In this document: piece by piece, positions 17,799 through 26,735 of the stretch | Position numbering within the stretch: position 1 is the stretch's first letter | Layout: every line of letters begins with the position of its first letter | DNA from: CAVXTT01 sp963764685 | GTDB taxonomy: Bacteria > Bacteroidota > Ignavibacteria > Ignavibacteriales > Ignavibacteriaceae | NCBI GenBank assembly: GCA_963764685.1 | Contig: CAVXTT010000008.1 | Span: forward strand, 1 to 64,000 | Direction of reading: 5' to 3' | DNA: 64,000 nucleotides | Notes under the pieces: model-generated | The model's database searches: none | The model's input: the letters and a program-made list of their open reading frames with translations, nothing else | What the model was told of the DNA's origin: nothing | Position numbers and translations under genes: made by a program

Positions 17799-18720
17799 TG
17801 CCTTTCTCCTTTCCGGGCTCAAGATTTAAAGCTGTGAGATGGATAAGGTATTTTTCATAGTCCAGCTTAAAGCCGGTTATCTTATTATCAGAAAACCGCT
17901 TTTCTTCCCCTGCGCCCATTCCCTTATTCACACTGAAAACCATAGTTTTGATCGAATCAAAAAGAGTGAGCGTTTTATAGAATGCCTCCGCCTCCTGCAA
18001 TGGGTTTTCCTTCTCTTCCAGGTATGCAATTTCCATAGCGGCGCTCCTGATCAGCTTCGGGAAATATTCATTAAGAATGTTTGTCCTGTTGAACAGATCA
18101 GCGCACAGAAGCTTATTCTTGTAAAATATTGCAGCCCCGTTGGCATCTTCATTATGGGTGAATGAAGTGTTCAGCTCATCAAAAGCTTTTTTCTGCGATT
18201 CAAAAACTTCGTGAAGATCCCCCGTTGCAGAGGATACATTCATACGGACAGAATATTCCCTTACATCATCCCACACCCCCATCTGGTTTGCCTCAGCAAT
18301 ATTACGGGCGTCAATATTCCGTTTGAATGACTCCGCCTTTTTTGCCCTCAGCATTGCCGGGGCGATATAATCGGAGCTGAAAAAATCAGGCGAGTGATTG
18401 CTCCATCGACCTTGTTCAACACAGCTGACGGAAAGGCTGACCTTAGAATTCGGGGCAAGCAGAACCGATGTATTCAACACCCTGTTCTGCTTTGCTCCCG
18501 TCAGGATATCCCCATCCATAAAGAAGACAAACTTATCTGAAAGGTTAAAAACAAATAGTTTATTAACATTCCCGGATTCGCTTGTTTCTTTTACCTGCAC
18601 CAGCTGATTTTTAATAGCATCGGGTCCCGATATATAATCAAACGTATTCCTGTCAGGCGACATAAACTGCACCACCGCCATACCCTTACTTTTCTGAAAC
18701 GATAACATCTTTAAATCCAT
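17770..18720 (-). CDS. ARPP-1-like domain protein
   Basis: A 316-residue soluble protein whose first half matches my recollection of the ARPP-1 domain: 'FVFFMDGDILTGAKQNRVLN' followed by 'VSCVEQGRW'. ARPP-1 was named for association with ADP-ribosylglycohydrolase and rhodanese-phosphatase genes in predicted conflict or repair systems; its biochemistry is not established. GGAG precedes the ATG. It overlaps the DUF932-like gene, forming a two-gene operon. Nothing in the neighbourhood encodes an ADP-ribosylglycohydrolase. Confidence 0.7.
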   Translation of the reverse strand: MDLKMLSFQKSKGMAVVQFMSPDRNTFDYISGPDAIKNQLVQVKETSESGNVNKLFVFNLSDKFVFFMDGDILTGAKQNRVLNTSVLLAPNSKVSLSVSCVEQGRWSNHSPDFFSSDYIAPAMLRAKKAESFKRNIDARNIAEANQMGVWDDVREYSVRMNVSSATGDLHEVFESQKKAFDELNTSFTHNEDANGAAIFYKNKLLCADLFNRTNILNEYFPKLIRSAAMEIAYLEEKENPLQEAEAFYKTLTLFDSIKTMVFSVNKGMGAGEEKRFSDNKITGFKLDYEKYLIHLTALNLEPGKEKGIDNRRNRVH

Positions 18721-19412
18721 TAGAAACTCCGGTTTATTTTTGATTCAAACTTATGGGGTAGTCGATTTAGAAGCGTATCATTTAAAGATACTTTTAATTC
18801 GTGCGGTCGTGCGGACGAAATAAGGAATGAGCCCCGCCGCCGGTCAGGCAGGTATGATAGTACGGTTATTAAAATTACGCGTCATTGCGAGCCTGCCCGC
18901 CTCAGGCATTACGATATATGATGGTGCTATTGTTAAAATGGCGTGTCATTGCGAGTTATCCAATAAAGTGATTGCCTTTATTTCACAAAAAAATGACTTT
19001 TATTAAAATATCATTAGGAGGAGTCTTCTACGAAGGAATTTCATCATAAAATGGTCAGGGCACTGGCTGGTATGAGGATTTTTCTCATTGCCCGCCCTTA
19101 TGGCTTCGATACATTCCTTCGGAACACTCAGCCACCGGGCTAGGATTCTTTAGGAAAGGGAAAGAAAGGTCACTGAGTGTTTTCGAGTCTTCGAGAAAAT
19201 GTATCGAAGTGACCGGCCCTGGCGATAAGGCGTCATTAGTAGGAGTCTTCGACTGAAGCAATCTGGCATACCTGGCGTAATCCTACGAATCGTAAAATTA
19301 AGGTTATCGAGTGTTCCTAGCCCGCAAAGAATGTATTGAGATAACCGGCAGTTTGCTGTCTTCACTATGTGCCTTATGTGGTAAAATGACTTTTCCTATC
19401 ATGGGCAGGCGA
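18721..19412. other. Intergenic region built from dispersed repeat modules
   Basis: About 690 bases with no gene. It holds GTGCGGTCGTGCGGACG (18801-18817), two copies of GTCATTGCGAG (18881-18891, 18945-18955), and a module starting AATTAAGGTTATCGAGTG (19297-19352) that reappears inverted at 27317-27392. A further module (19355-19398) reappears in direct orientation at 27263-27306. Confidence 0.65.
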
Positions 19413-20873
19413 CTAAGCAACCAGCCTCTTATAAATCTCCACCATCGCCAGCGTATCCAGTTCACAATATTTCAAAAGATCCTCCCTGAGGGTTTTAATT
19501 CTTTCCCGGTCATTTTCAAAGTATAAAGATTCAAATACACGGGATGCTGTTCCCCCGTCTGCAATTTCCATATCATCATAAGAAAGTTCCGGCACCAGGG
19601 CAGGCAGGATATTCTTTATCGAATAGCTTCCCTGCATTTCCGGAAGGTAATACCATTTCTTCTGGAAGGGGATCATCAGGTCTTTAATGCGTGCCGTCCT
19701 TTCCTCAATATCCTTGGCATATTCCGGGAAATCAGCAGCCAGCTCCTGCAGGCGTCCTTTTTCAAATCCGCTGTTATATACTATTATATCTTCGCTTCCA
19801 TCAGTTACTTTCAGCAGGTTCTTTATAAATTCCGGACGGGGATCCCCCTCGGCAGCAGCAAGAAATGGAGAATGTTTTAAATTCCCATTTCTACACAGAT
19901 AATGAACCGAGTATTGAAAGGGGATCTGCTGATAGGGTCGGCTGTTATCGAACACCGGCACTGCCGGATTAAAGGTTTCAAAATCCATAAAGAAAGCAGG
20001 AAGTGAAACTGATCCTAAAAATTCTTCGAGTGCCTGTTCATCAATATATGCTTTGTTTGTTTTATCTGCCTCTACCTGGATCCTCTGGAGATTACTTAAA
20101 TGAAAATCATCCGGCACATCCCGTGTATTTATAATACCCCGGTTATACAATTCAAATTTCTTTTCAATTTTCAGTCCTGTAATATTGAATACTGAGTAAT
20201 CCGGTATATTTTTCCAACAGTAACCAAGGAAACTGCAGTCGTAAGGGCTTGTGCATTGCTGACTGATATCCCCATCCGGAATAGTTTTCTTAGTCAGCAT
20301 TTTTTTAAACTCAGCAATATTCTTTTTGATCTCATCCTGCAGGTCCTTCACTTCCTCCTTAACGGACTGTACAGAAAAAAGCTGATTAACATCAATTTCC
20401 CCCTGCCTGGTATATTTATTATTTATGCAGACCACCGAAATATCTTTTATATCAAATCCGGCATTCCGGATAACATAATATTGTATTGCAGCATCAAGTA
20501 TATGGATATCAGCAACGGAAGTGGAACTTTTCACTTCATAGACAGACAACTTATTATTTCTTATAACAACAATATCTGCAATTACAACAATGCCGTCTGA
20601 AATAAATCCCGCCTCATATAAGATGCTTTCGCCGGCTAACAGAGCTTCATTAGTTTTTCTGACACACTTATCATACTCAAAAGCAGAATCTGCCGAGCAG
20701 TTAACCCCGCCCGGAAAAAGATTCTGTGCCAGGGCACCTACCATATGTCCCGTATTGAAAATCGCCAGCCGTGCTTCCGGCACCGGGTCCATCAGCTTAT
20801 AATGATGTTTATAAAGATAAAGCTGTTTGGGACACTGGAACCCTTTAAGCAGAGAAGATTTACTTAGCACCAT
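19413..20873 (-). CDS. DUF2779 protein: Cas4/RecB-like nuclease domain plus DEDD-type exonuclease-like domain
   Basis: The 486-residue protein begins with 'SKSSLLKGFQCPKQLYL', the Cas4/RecB-like entry motif. It then has a PD-(D/E)XK core ('LSVYEVKSST', about residues 108-117), cysteines that could ligate an Fe-S cluster ('CTSPYDCSFLGYC'), and a C-terminal RNase-H-like exonuclease domain ('FFMDFETFNP' about 296; 'YNSGFEKGRL'; 'LLKYCELDTLAM' near the end). This is the DUF2779 layout, predicted to be a dual nuclease. GGGAGG precedes the ATG. It sits alone beside an accessory cassette and is probably involved in DNA repair or defence. Confidence 0.82.
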   Translation of the reverse strand: MVLSKSSLLKGFQCPKQLYLYKHHYKLMDPVPEARLAIFNTGHMVGALAQNLFPGGVNCSADSAFEYDKCVRKTNEALLAGESILYEAGFISDGIVVIADIVVIRNNKLSVYEVKSSTSVADIHILDAAIQYYVIRNAGFDIKDISVVCINNKYTRQGEIDVNQLFSVQSVKEEVKDLQDEIKKNIAEFKKMLTKKTIPDGDISQQCTSPYDCSFLGYCWKNIPDYSVFNITGLKIEKKFELYNRGIINTRDVPDDFHLSNLQRIQVEADKTNKAYIDEQALEEFLGSVSLPAFFMDFETFNPAVPVFDNSRPYQQIPFQYSVHYLCRNGNLKHSPFLAAAEGDPRPEFIKNLLKVTDGSEDIIVYNSGFEKGRLQELAADFPEYAKDIEERTARIKDLMIPFQKKWYYLPEMQGSYSIKNILPALVPELSYDDMEIADGGTASRVFESLYFENDRERIKTLREDLLKYCELDTLAMVEIYKRLVA

Positions 20874-21052
20874 AAAAACCTCCCGTATCTTACAGACAAT
20901 AATAAATAAATAATTCCTTGATGGGGTATCAAAGTGTGATATTTTATTTTAGTGAAATAGTGGTTAGTAGTCTGGCAATTCTTCACAATCATCAATTCTT
21001 TAACGACCACGAATGATTTGACATGACATCTACCAAAAAAAGACCTCTAACC

Positions 21053-21089
21053 CCTACACAACCCCTACTATGTCCTACTAAATTCCTAC
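21053..21089. repeat. Phased CCTAC array
   Basis: CCTAC begins at 21053, 21064, 21074 and 21085, spacings of 11, 10 and 11 bases. It resembles the complement of the array at 3870-3913. Confidence 0.45.
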
Positions 21090-21255
21090 AATAACATTAC
21101 CTTCGAAGAAGGGTAGTATGAAGGCTAAAGGGGTTAGGTACCGGGAGAGATAGGCCTGGAAATAAGTTTTTGGTTGGATCTTTCCGGGTTATTGCATTAA
21201 AACCAATAGTGAGTTGTCTGATCCCCTATTACTAAGGATATGGATTTCGCTATAT

Positions 21256-21577
21256 CTGTCCAAAACAATAAAATAAAGATCCTTTGTAAAAAGCTGGTAA
21301 ATTTGTTTAATTCAGCTTGTAGGGATAAAATCAGATTTGTGACAAAAATTTCACACATTATCATTTAAGCCCTTAAAGAAAAGAGAATTACAATAAGAAA
21401 ACCTGTTTTACATTTATGGATGCCCGGACGGCGCTCGGGCAATGAGTGGACAATGCCCAGCCTAATTTCAGCCAAACCAGCCCAAAACCTGTCCGGCCAT
21501 TATCGGGGCATTATTCACTCAGAATCCCGGAGGTAATAAATATTGTTACTAGAATGAATAAACATTTGGATAAAGAA
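21256..21577 (+). repeat. Repeated non-coding element, copy 1 (right end missing)
   Basis: Beginning with CTGTCCAAAA, this 322-base stretch is nearly identical to 57103-57425. It has a hairpin (GCCCG...CGGGC near 21422-21440) and a possible long-range stem AATGCCC...GGGCATT. The terminal inverted repeat found at the right end of copy 2 (57568-57577) is absent here, so this copy is probably truncated. Confidence 0.8.
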
Positions 21578-21844
21578 ACAGTCCGATTAATTAAGATCAT
21601 GTTGCAATTGCTTCTATTTTTTACTAATATCCGTATATAATTGGGCTTCAATTATGTGGTTCAATATTTCCGCTTCCTATTTTAAGAAAATTTACTCCTC
21701 CCGCTACCGGTCAAAAAGTCCCTTATACAATTTTCATATCATTTTGTTATTCCTGTTATTATAGAGTTCTGAAATAAGTCGGCTGCAATAGAAGCAGACT
21801 TACAGTTCTTTACATTTAATAATGTTCATTGAAAGGAGTTTAAA

Positions 21845-22918
21845 ATGTTGAGTAATACACAGGATAAGTACGCTATTGGTCAAAAAGTGGTATTGTTTCA
21901 GCTGTATTTTCATTGCCAGCTGATGTATGACTATCTTACCGAGACCGGGAAAAAAGTCCCCGAGGATATCGGTAATGTATTAGCGGAGATCAACCTTAAA
22001 ACCCACCCTCTTTATCTTGAGTACAACCGCCAGCAGGATAAGCAGAAATTCAGCACTGATTTAGAGTTTGAATTTCAGACAAAGGTTGCCGCTAAACTCG
22101 AAAGTGATAGAAAAAAGCTCATTAAAATATTTAACATACTCGTTAAATTGTCTAAACCTGCATCCCCCTGCACGCTTGAAAATACAATCCCGGCATGGAA
22201 AATTTTTATCTGGATTGGACAAAGATGTGCCCCATTCGCCTGTTTTACTTACTGGAACGGAATTATTTACCTGGTCGGGTATATTCTGACGGTCGGGCTG
22301 CTGCTTGCGCCTCTGCTGTCAGTTATTGGAATTAAATTAAGTCCCGAATTCAACTTACAGCTTATTTTGTTCTTCTCAGCAGGATTAGGTGCCAGCCTGT
22401 ATGCAATTCTAACTTCCAAAAAATATCTTCTCAACAGGACATTTGATAATAAATATATTCCCCATTATGTGAACAGGGTTCTCGTGGGAATAATGACGGG
22501 ATTTATTTTATCTAACCTGCTGACCCCGGCATTTTTAACCCCCCCTAAGGGTAACGGCAATGGCTCTGCCCCCCCATTTAACATACTTTCTCAACTCACC
22601 CCCTCGATGATTGCATTGCTAGGAGGTTTTTCAGCTGAAGTGGTAATACAAATTTTAAAGCGCATTGTTGCAATGATCAGGGCGTTATTTGAAGGGGATA
22701 CGAAGGAAGTCATAGAAAGCACTGAGCAAAAGATCAGGGCAAAAATGGATGCTGAAAGAGTCAAGCGGAATTTGAATTACGTGGTTGAGCTCAGGTCAAA
22801 GCTGGACGAATCGGGGTTAAACAGGGAAACTCCCGGGTTCAAAAAGCTGGATGAAGTAATAAACAAAATAAAGGATGATGAAGAAATAAAAATAGAGGAA
22901 GAGCCAGTTCTTAATTAG
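21845..22918 (+). CDS. Multi-pass membrane protein of unknown function, first gene of phospholipase cassette
   Basis: A 357-residue protein with SD GAAAGGAG. The N-terminal 130 residues are soluble and helical. Four hydrophobic segments follow (about 140-168, 174-192, 213-236 and 253-278), then a charged coiled-coil tail to the end ('KLDEVINKIKDDEEIKIEEE'). No family is recognised. It opens a run of seven closely spaced genes ending at 27164. As the only multi-pass protein there, it may anchor the system in the inner membrane; this is inference. Confidence 0.75.
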   Translation: MLSNTQDKYAIGQKVVLFQLYFHCQLMYDYLTETGKKVPEDIGNVLAEINLKTHPLYLEYNRQQDKQKFSTDLEFEFQTKVAAKLESDRKKLIKIFNILVKLSKPASPCTLENTIPAWKIFIWIGQRCAPFACFTYWNGIIYLVGYILTVGLLLAPLLSVIGIKLSPEFNLQLILFFSAGLGASLYAILTSKKYLLNRTFDNKYIPHYVNRVLVGIMTGFILSNLLTPAFLTPPKGNGNGSAPPFNILSQLTPSMIALLGGFSAEVVIQILKRIVAMIRALFEGDTKEVIESTEQKIRAKMDAERVKRNLNYVVELRSKLDESGLNRETPGFKKLDEVINKIKDDEEIKIEEEPVLN

Positions 22919-22971
22919 TACAAATAAAAACAGGATCTATTTATTCATTACTTTCCTGGAAGGGTAATGTT

Positions 22972-23451
22972 ATGAAAGTAAAAAACTTGTCCGGTAAACT
23001 ATTAACGGTCGGTTTGTTCTCAATCTTTCTGATTCTTCTCCTCATTTCCAGCGGATGCCGTATTACGCTTGTACCGGATTATGATGATTCAGTTGCACAG
23101 CAGATTATCGAAACTGCTAAGCGTGTTGATAAATTTTATCTTAATATGCTGGAGACAACGACAGATTCCAACGGAGAACGGGCTTATAATAAATTTGCAG
23201 ATACATATGTTGACATTGAAGTTGAATTGGTTTCACTGCTTAATATAAATAAAGTACGTCCCCTGAATGAAAACTCAACCCGCATCTGTGAGATTGCACT
23301 CGAAATATGGACTAAGTATAAAAATGAGCATAAGGAAGATGATACATTAAGCGACGAGGATATATCCGGGAACCGCGATTATCTCAATGATCTCTTCTAT
23401 TCAATGCTCGTTGCAGAAGAAGGCAAAAAAATTGCTGATACTAACAAATAA
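22972..23451 (+). CDS. Predicted lipoprotein, phospholipase cassette
   Basis: A 159-residue protein with a long hydrophobic signal and the lipobox 'LISSGC' (Cys at about residue 29). The mature part is helical and charged ('QQIIETAKRVDKFYLNMLE') with no recognised domain. It follows the membrane protein by 53 bases and precedes the small helical gene by 15 bases. It could be a periplasmic partner of the membrane protein. Confidence 0.75.
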   Translation: MKVKNLSGKLLTVGLFSIFLILLLISSGCRITLVPDYDDSVAQQIIETAKRVDKFYLNMLETTTDSNGERAYNKFADTYVDIEVELVSLLNINKVRPLNENSTRICEIALEIWTKYKNEHKEDDTLSDEDISGNRDYLNDLFYSMLVAEEGKKIADTNK

Positions 23452-23466
23452 GAAAGAAGGATAATT

Positions 23467-23792
23467 ATGTTATTTGATATTAATGAGGTTATCAAAGAAA
23501 TGACAGCGGCAGTAAAAGGTGTCGTCGGTGATAACTGGAGTGAAGTGGAATTTGTTACAGGTCAGTTCCTGCAAAGAAGAAAAAGCCGGCTTGAGAAACT
23601 GGCGCTGGGCAAAATCTCCGGGAAAATTACTGAGAAGAAATTTGAATCCCGATTGCAGGATGAAAAGCTCATTTAGCAGAAGCAGAACTGAATGCACTTG
23701 CGGTAATCACCAAAGCCATTGCCCAGAAGGCTGCAAACGCTGCCATTGAGGTTTTGGAAAGCGCTATAAAAAGTGCCCTTACTGTAATTTAA
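23467..23792 (+). pseudogene. Small helical protein of the cassette, interrupted by a one-base shift
   Basis: The first frame from the ATG at 23467 stops after 69 codons at 23676. The other frame continues without a stop as a clearly coding, Ala-rich helix ('LAEAELNALAVITKAIAQKA') to the TAA at 23790-23792, 14 bases before the next ATG. Adding one base near 23668 gives about 108 residues. This may be a deletion, a consensus error, or -1 programmed frameshifting: the local sequence GAAAAGC is only weakly slippery. No family is recognised. Confidence 0.6.
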
Positions 23793-23806
23793 AAAATGAA
23801 GGTTAA

Positions 23807-25081
23807 ATGAGTTCTGAAGATTTTATAAAAAACACGCAGGTCCGGGAAATTATTTCATCTCTTAAAAAAGATCTGGCAGGTAAAAAATTTTCCGATGTAA
23901 TCGACGATGATGGCAATCAGTATGTCGATCTTGTCCAGGAAGGCGGAGGTGTTCTTGGAATTGCTTTGCTTGGTTATACTTATGTACTTGAGCAGGCCGG
24001 CATCAGAGCTTTCAGTCTGGCAGGCACTTCGGCAGGTGCAATCAATACTTTGATGCTTGCTTCGGCCGATAAACTAAATAAGTGCAAAACCGAAAAGATC
24101 CTGGATATCCTTGCCCGCAAGAATTTATTTGATTTTATTGATGCGCCCTTCTTTCTAAAATTATTATTTAAAGCGGCCGGAGCAGCAGCTCAATCTTTTA
24201 TAATGAAAATATTAAGAGGAGTTTTTATCCTTTTGTGGTTACTGATCTGGTTCATCCCGATAGTGGTATACTTATTCATTTATAGGGGATTAAATCCGGG
24301 AAAGAGTTTCAGAAGCTGGATCATCTCAATACTTAAAAGATTTAATATTAATTCCACAAAAGATCTTGACGCATTGAGAACCAGACCAGGAACCATTAAG
24401 ATCAGGGAGGGGATAAACAGGGAAGTGGACGACCTGATACCAAAACTGAAAATAATTGCAGCTGAAATTACTACAGAAACAAGGGTGATTTTTCCTGAGA
24501 TGGGTGACTTGTTCTGGGATAGCCCAGGCGAGGTAAATCCCGCAGATTTTGTCCGTGCCTCAATGTCAATTCCTGTATTCTTCAGGACGTTTGAAGTTGT
24601 TGTCGGCTCCAAGGTAAGAAAAGAGGATTGGGAAAATAAAGTAAAGTATAACGGGCATATACCGGTAAAGGCATATTTTGTTGATGGAGGGGTCCTGTCC
24701 AATTTCCCGATTGATGTATTCCATAATCCAAAGATTATTCCCAGACTCCCGACATTTGGAGTTAAGCTCGGTTATGACCGTGATAATATAAATATGGTTA
24801 ATTCATTCACAAAATTTCTCTTTGCAATTTTTAACAGCGCAAGACACGTCCTGGACTATCAGTTTCTTTTACAGAACCGGGATTATGAAAAACTAATAAC
24901 CCGTATAGATATCGGAAAACATAATTGGCTCAACTTTAATATTACCGATAGTGAAAAAATTGACTTATTCATCCGGGGGGCAAAGGCTGCATCAGAGTTC
25001 CTCCGGGAATTCGATTGGGAGGGTTACAAGAAAATAAGAGCTGAGCTGGTTAGTGTTCCGTTGACCGGAATAATTATGTAG
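23807..25081 (+). CDS. Patatin-like phospholipase with membrane segment
   Basis: The 424-residue protein has the patatin hallmarks: an oxyanion-hole loop 'QEGGGVLGIALLG' (about residues 44-56), the nucleophile elbow 'GTSAG' (about 74-78), and the catalytic Asp in 'VDGG' (about 296). It is predicted to hydrolyse acyl esters of phospholipids. A strong hydrophobic segment at about 130-160 ('LLWLLIWFIPIVVYLFI') lies within the catalytic domain, suggesting the enzyme is tethered to the membrane. It is the fourth gene of the cassette. The catalytic residues look intact. Confidence 0.9.
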   Translation: MSSEDFIKNTQVREIISSLKKDLAGKKFSDVIDDDGNQYVDLVQEGGGVLGIALLGYTYVLEQAGIRAFSLAGTSAGAINTLMLASADKLNKCKTEKILDILARKNLFDFIDAPFFLKLLFKAAGAAAQSFIMKILRGVFILLWLLIWFIPIVVYLFIYRGLNPGKSFRSWIISILKRFNINSTKDLDALRTRPGTIKIREGINREVDDLIPKLKIIAAEITTETRVIFPEMGDLFWDSPGEVNPADFVRASMSIPVFFRTFEVVVGSKVRKEDWENKVKYNGHIPVKAYFVDGGVLSNFPIDVFHNPKIIPRLPTFGVKLGYDRDNINMVNSFTKFLFAIFNSARHVLDYQFLLQNRDYEKLITRIDIGKHNWLNFNITDSEKIDLFIRGAKAASEFLREFDWEGYKKIRAELVSVPLTGIIM

Positions 25082-25110
25082 CTAAATTTTAAATTATGTG
25101 AGGAGGTTTT

Positions 25111-25701
25111 ATGCCGCAAATAATGGTTCCCCCATCACCGCCGCGTTTATCTTCAAGTGAATTACGACAAAGGATCGCACCATTTAATATTGACAGAGAT
25201 TTATACCCTGTTTTAGTTATCGGGATCAGAGGGTATTATTTAAATTCAATGGGCGCTCCTGGTATAAACGACAGGGGAATGTATGACGATGCAATTTTTA
25301 TAGAAAGCCAGTATGTAACTGCCGCATTTAACGGCAACACGGATCCGTCCAGGATTAAAAAAGGAACCGGTTTTAACGCCGGGAAAGGAATGGCAGTATT
25401 GAAGCCGGGGATATGGTTCGCACACCGGTTTGATCAACATAACGGGAAATATTTAGCTTTATGCCAGCGCTGCGGAGATGTAGTGGTCATAAGAGATGGT
25501 GATCCGCCATATGAGGACAGAGGCATGTTTGGGATAAATATTCATAAAGGCGGTTACAACACAACATCAAGCCTTGGATGCCAGACAATCCACCCCTCTC
25601 AGTGGGAGAGTTTCATAAACCTGGCTGTCGACCAAACGAAACGGTATTACGGTAATGATTGGAGAAAAAAAACAATTCCTTATATATTATTAGAAAATTG
25701 A
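25111..25701 (+). CDS. Protein with YkuD-like His...SxGC motif (possible peptidoglycan-acting enzyme)
   Basis: A 196-residue protein preceded by GAGGAGG. The C-terminal third contains 'GINIHKGGYNTTSSLGCQTI', a His followed by Ser-x-Gly-Cys, as in the active site of L,D-transpeptidases (YkuD). The spacing and the rest of the chain ('MGAPGINDRGMYDDAIF') differ from classical members. Similar uncharacterised proteins exist in phages and Bacteroidota. There is no signal peptide, so an external action would need another export route. The enzyme assignment is tentative. Confidence 0.6.
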   Translation: MPQIMVPPSPPRLSSSELRQRIAPFNIDRDLYPVLVIGIRGYYLNSMGAPGINDRGMYDDAIFIESQYVTAAFNGNTDPSRIKKGTGFNAGKGMAVLKPGIWFAHRFDQHNGKYLALCQRCGDVVVIRDGDPPYEDRGMFGINIHKGGYNTTSSLGCQTIHPSQWESFINLAVDQTKRYYGNDWRKKTIPYILLEN

Positions 25702-25749
25702 GGAGATATTTGATCTTGATCTCCTCATCTTTTTAGAAAGGATTATTAT

Positions 25750-26733
25750 ATGGCCAGCGGCATCACCCACATTTTACTTATGAAATCCATACAAAGTATA
25801 CTGCCTGCGGGGGGATTGAAGAAACAACTGCAGTCGGGGCGGGACTTTTTACAGGTCGGTGCCGTTGGGCCTGATCTGCCATATGCAAGCATTGCCGATG
25901 ATGATTTCTTTTTCAGCACTCAAAGTGATCTTGCCGATAAGTTCCATTACGATAAAACGAACCAACTTGTGCTGCAGGCATTCCGGGAAATTAAAAGCCA
26001 GGCAAAGACATTATCACAAAGAGAGAAGCGGTTCCTGTTCTCATTTTTCTTAGGATTTGCTTCTCATATTATCGCAGACGGTATTATTCATCCGTTTGTG
26101 AGGGATAAAGTTGGTAATTATCGTGAGCACCAGACCGAACATAGAGTCCTGGAAATGCAGCTTGATGTCCTGCTGTTTTATCATTTAACTAAAAGAAGCA
26201 ATGCACCGATAAACTTAAATTATTCGAATATCCATGATGAGCTAATTAATTTCAATAATGATTTCTATCCTGAAGTTGATGTCGTACTTAATTTGTTCAG
26301 CAGATTAATATACAAGGTTTATAACCTTCATTATGAACCTTCCTTAATAAAAAGCTGGATCAGAGGACTTCATAATATGTTTGGTGTTGCCGAAGGTGAC
26401 CATCCTAAAATTTACAGAATTGCGGGATTCATTAATAATTTTCTTTTTTCAGATTATAACGACCTGCGGAATAAATACAACGATATTTTAGTTCTGAAAA
26501 AGCCGGTAGACAGGGATTATAACTTTCTAAGGCAAAGTCAAATCAATTTTTTCGATGATTGTTTACCGCAATTTTATAAGAGATTTATTCCTTTAGCCTT
26601 TAAATGCTATGATTATATCTACAACGATGAAATTGAACTGGCCGGCGGGGATATCCCCCTTATCGACCTGGATACAGGGAGGGATTTGACGTTTAATAAT
26701 GATTTGGATTTAATACCGGTATTGTGGAGTTGA
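25750..26733 (+). CDS. Zinc-dependent phospholipase C family protein
   Basis: A 327-residue protein that starts 'MASGITHILL' (a ligand His near the N-terminus), then has 'AVGPDLPYASIADDD' and the His-rich core 'GFASHIIADGIIHPF' (about 108-122), followed by 'EHQTEHRVLEMQLDV'. These match the zinc-dependent PLPC family (bacterial phospholipase C / S1-P1-like helical fold). No signal peptide is present. It is the second predicted lipid-cleaving enzyme in this operon, with an SD AGAAAGGA about ten bases upstream. Confidence 0.85.
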   Translation: MASGITHILLMKSIQSILPAGGLKKQLQSGRDFLQVGAVGPDLPYASIADDDFFFSTQSDLADKFHYDKTNQLVLQAFREIKSQAKTLSQREKRFLFSFFLGFASHIIADGIIHPFVRDKVGNYREHQTEHRVLEMQLDVLLFYHLTKRSNAPINLNYSNIHDELINFNNDFYPEVDVVLNLFSRLIYKVYNLHYEPSLIKSWIRGLHNMFGVAEGDHPKIYRIAGFINNFLFSDYNDLRNKYNDILVLKKPVDRDYNFLRQSQINFFDDCLPQFYKRFIPLAFKCYDYIYNDEIELAGGDIPLIDLDTGRDLTFNNDLDLIPVLWS

Positions 26734-26735
26734 AT

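Larger units (their letters stand above)
20874..21844. other. Long intergenic region between the DUF2779 gene and the phospholipase cassette
   Basis: About 970 bases, presumably including the promoter of the downstream cassette. It contains a CCTAC phased array (21053-21089) and copy 1 of a repeated non-coding element (21256-21577). No gene is supported; the frame open at 21446-21640 is part of the repeat and is rejected as coding. Confidence 0.55.

Noticed and set aside
21446..21640. 64-codon frame inside repeat copy 1, and the similar frame at 57294-57506
   Set aside because: The two copies differ at seven codons, all changing the amino acid, and the C-termini diverge completely. Not consistent with a conserved peptide.
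23807..25081. CBASS-type effector (CapV)
   Set aside because: The patatin has no linked cyclic-nucleotide synthase gene, and its gene neighbours do not match known CBASS operons.
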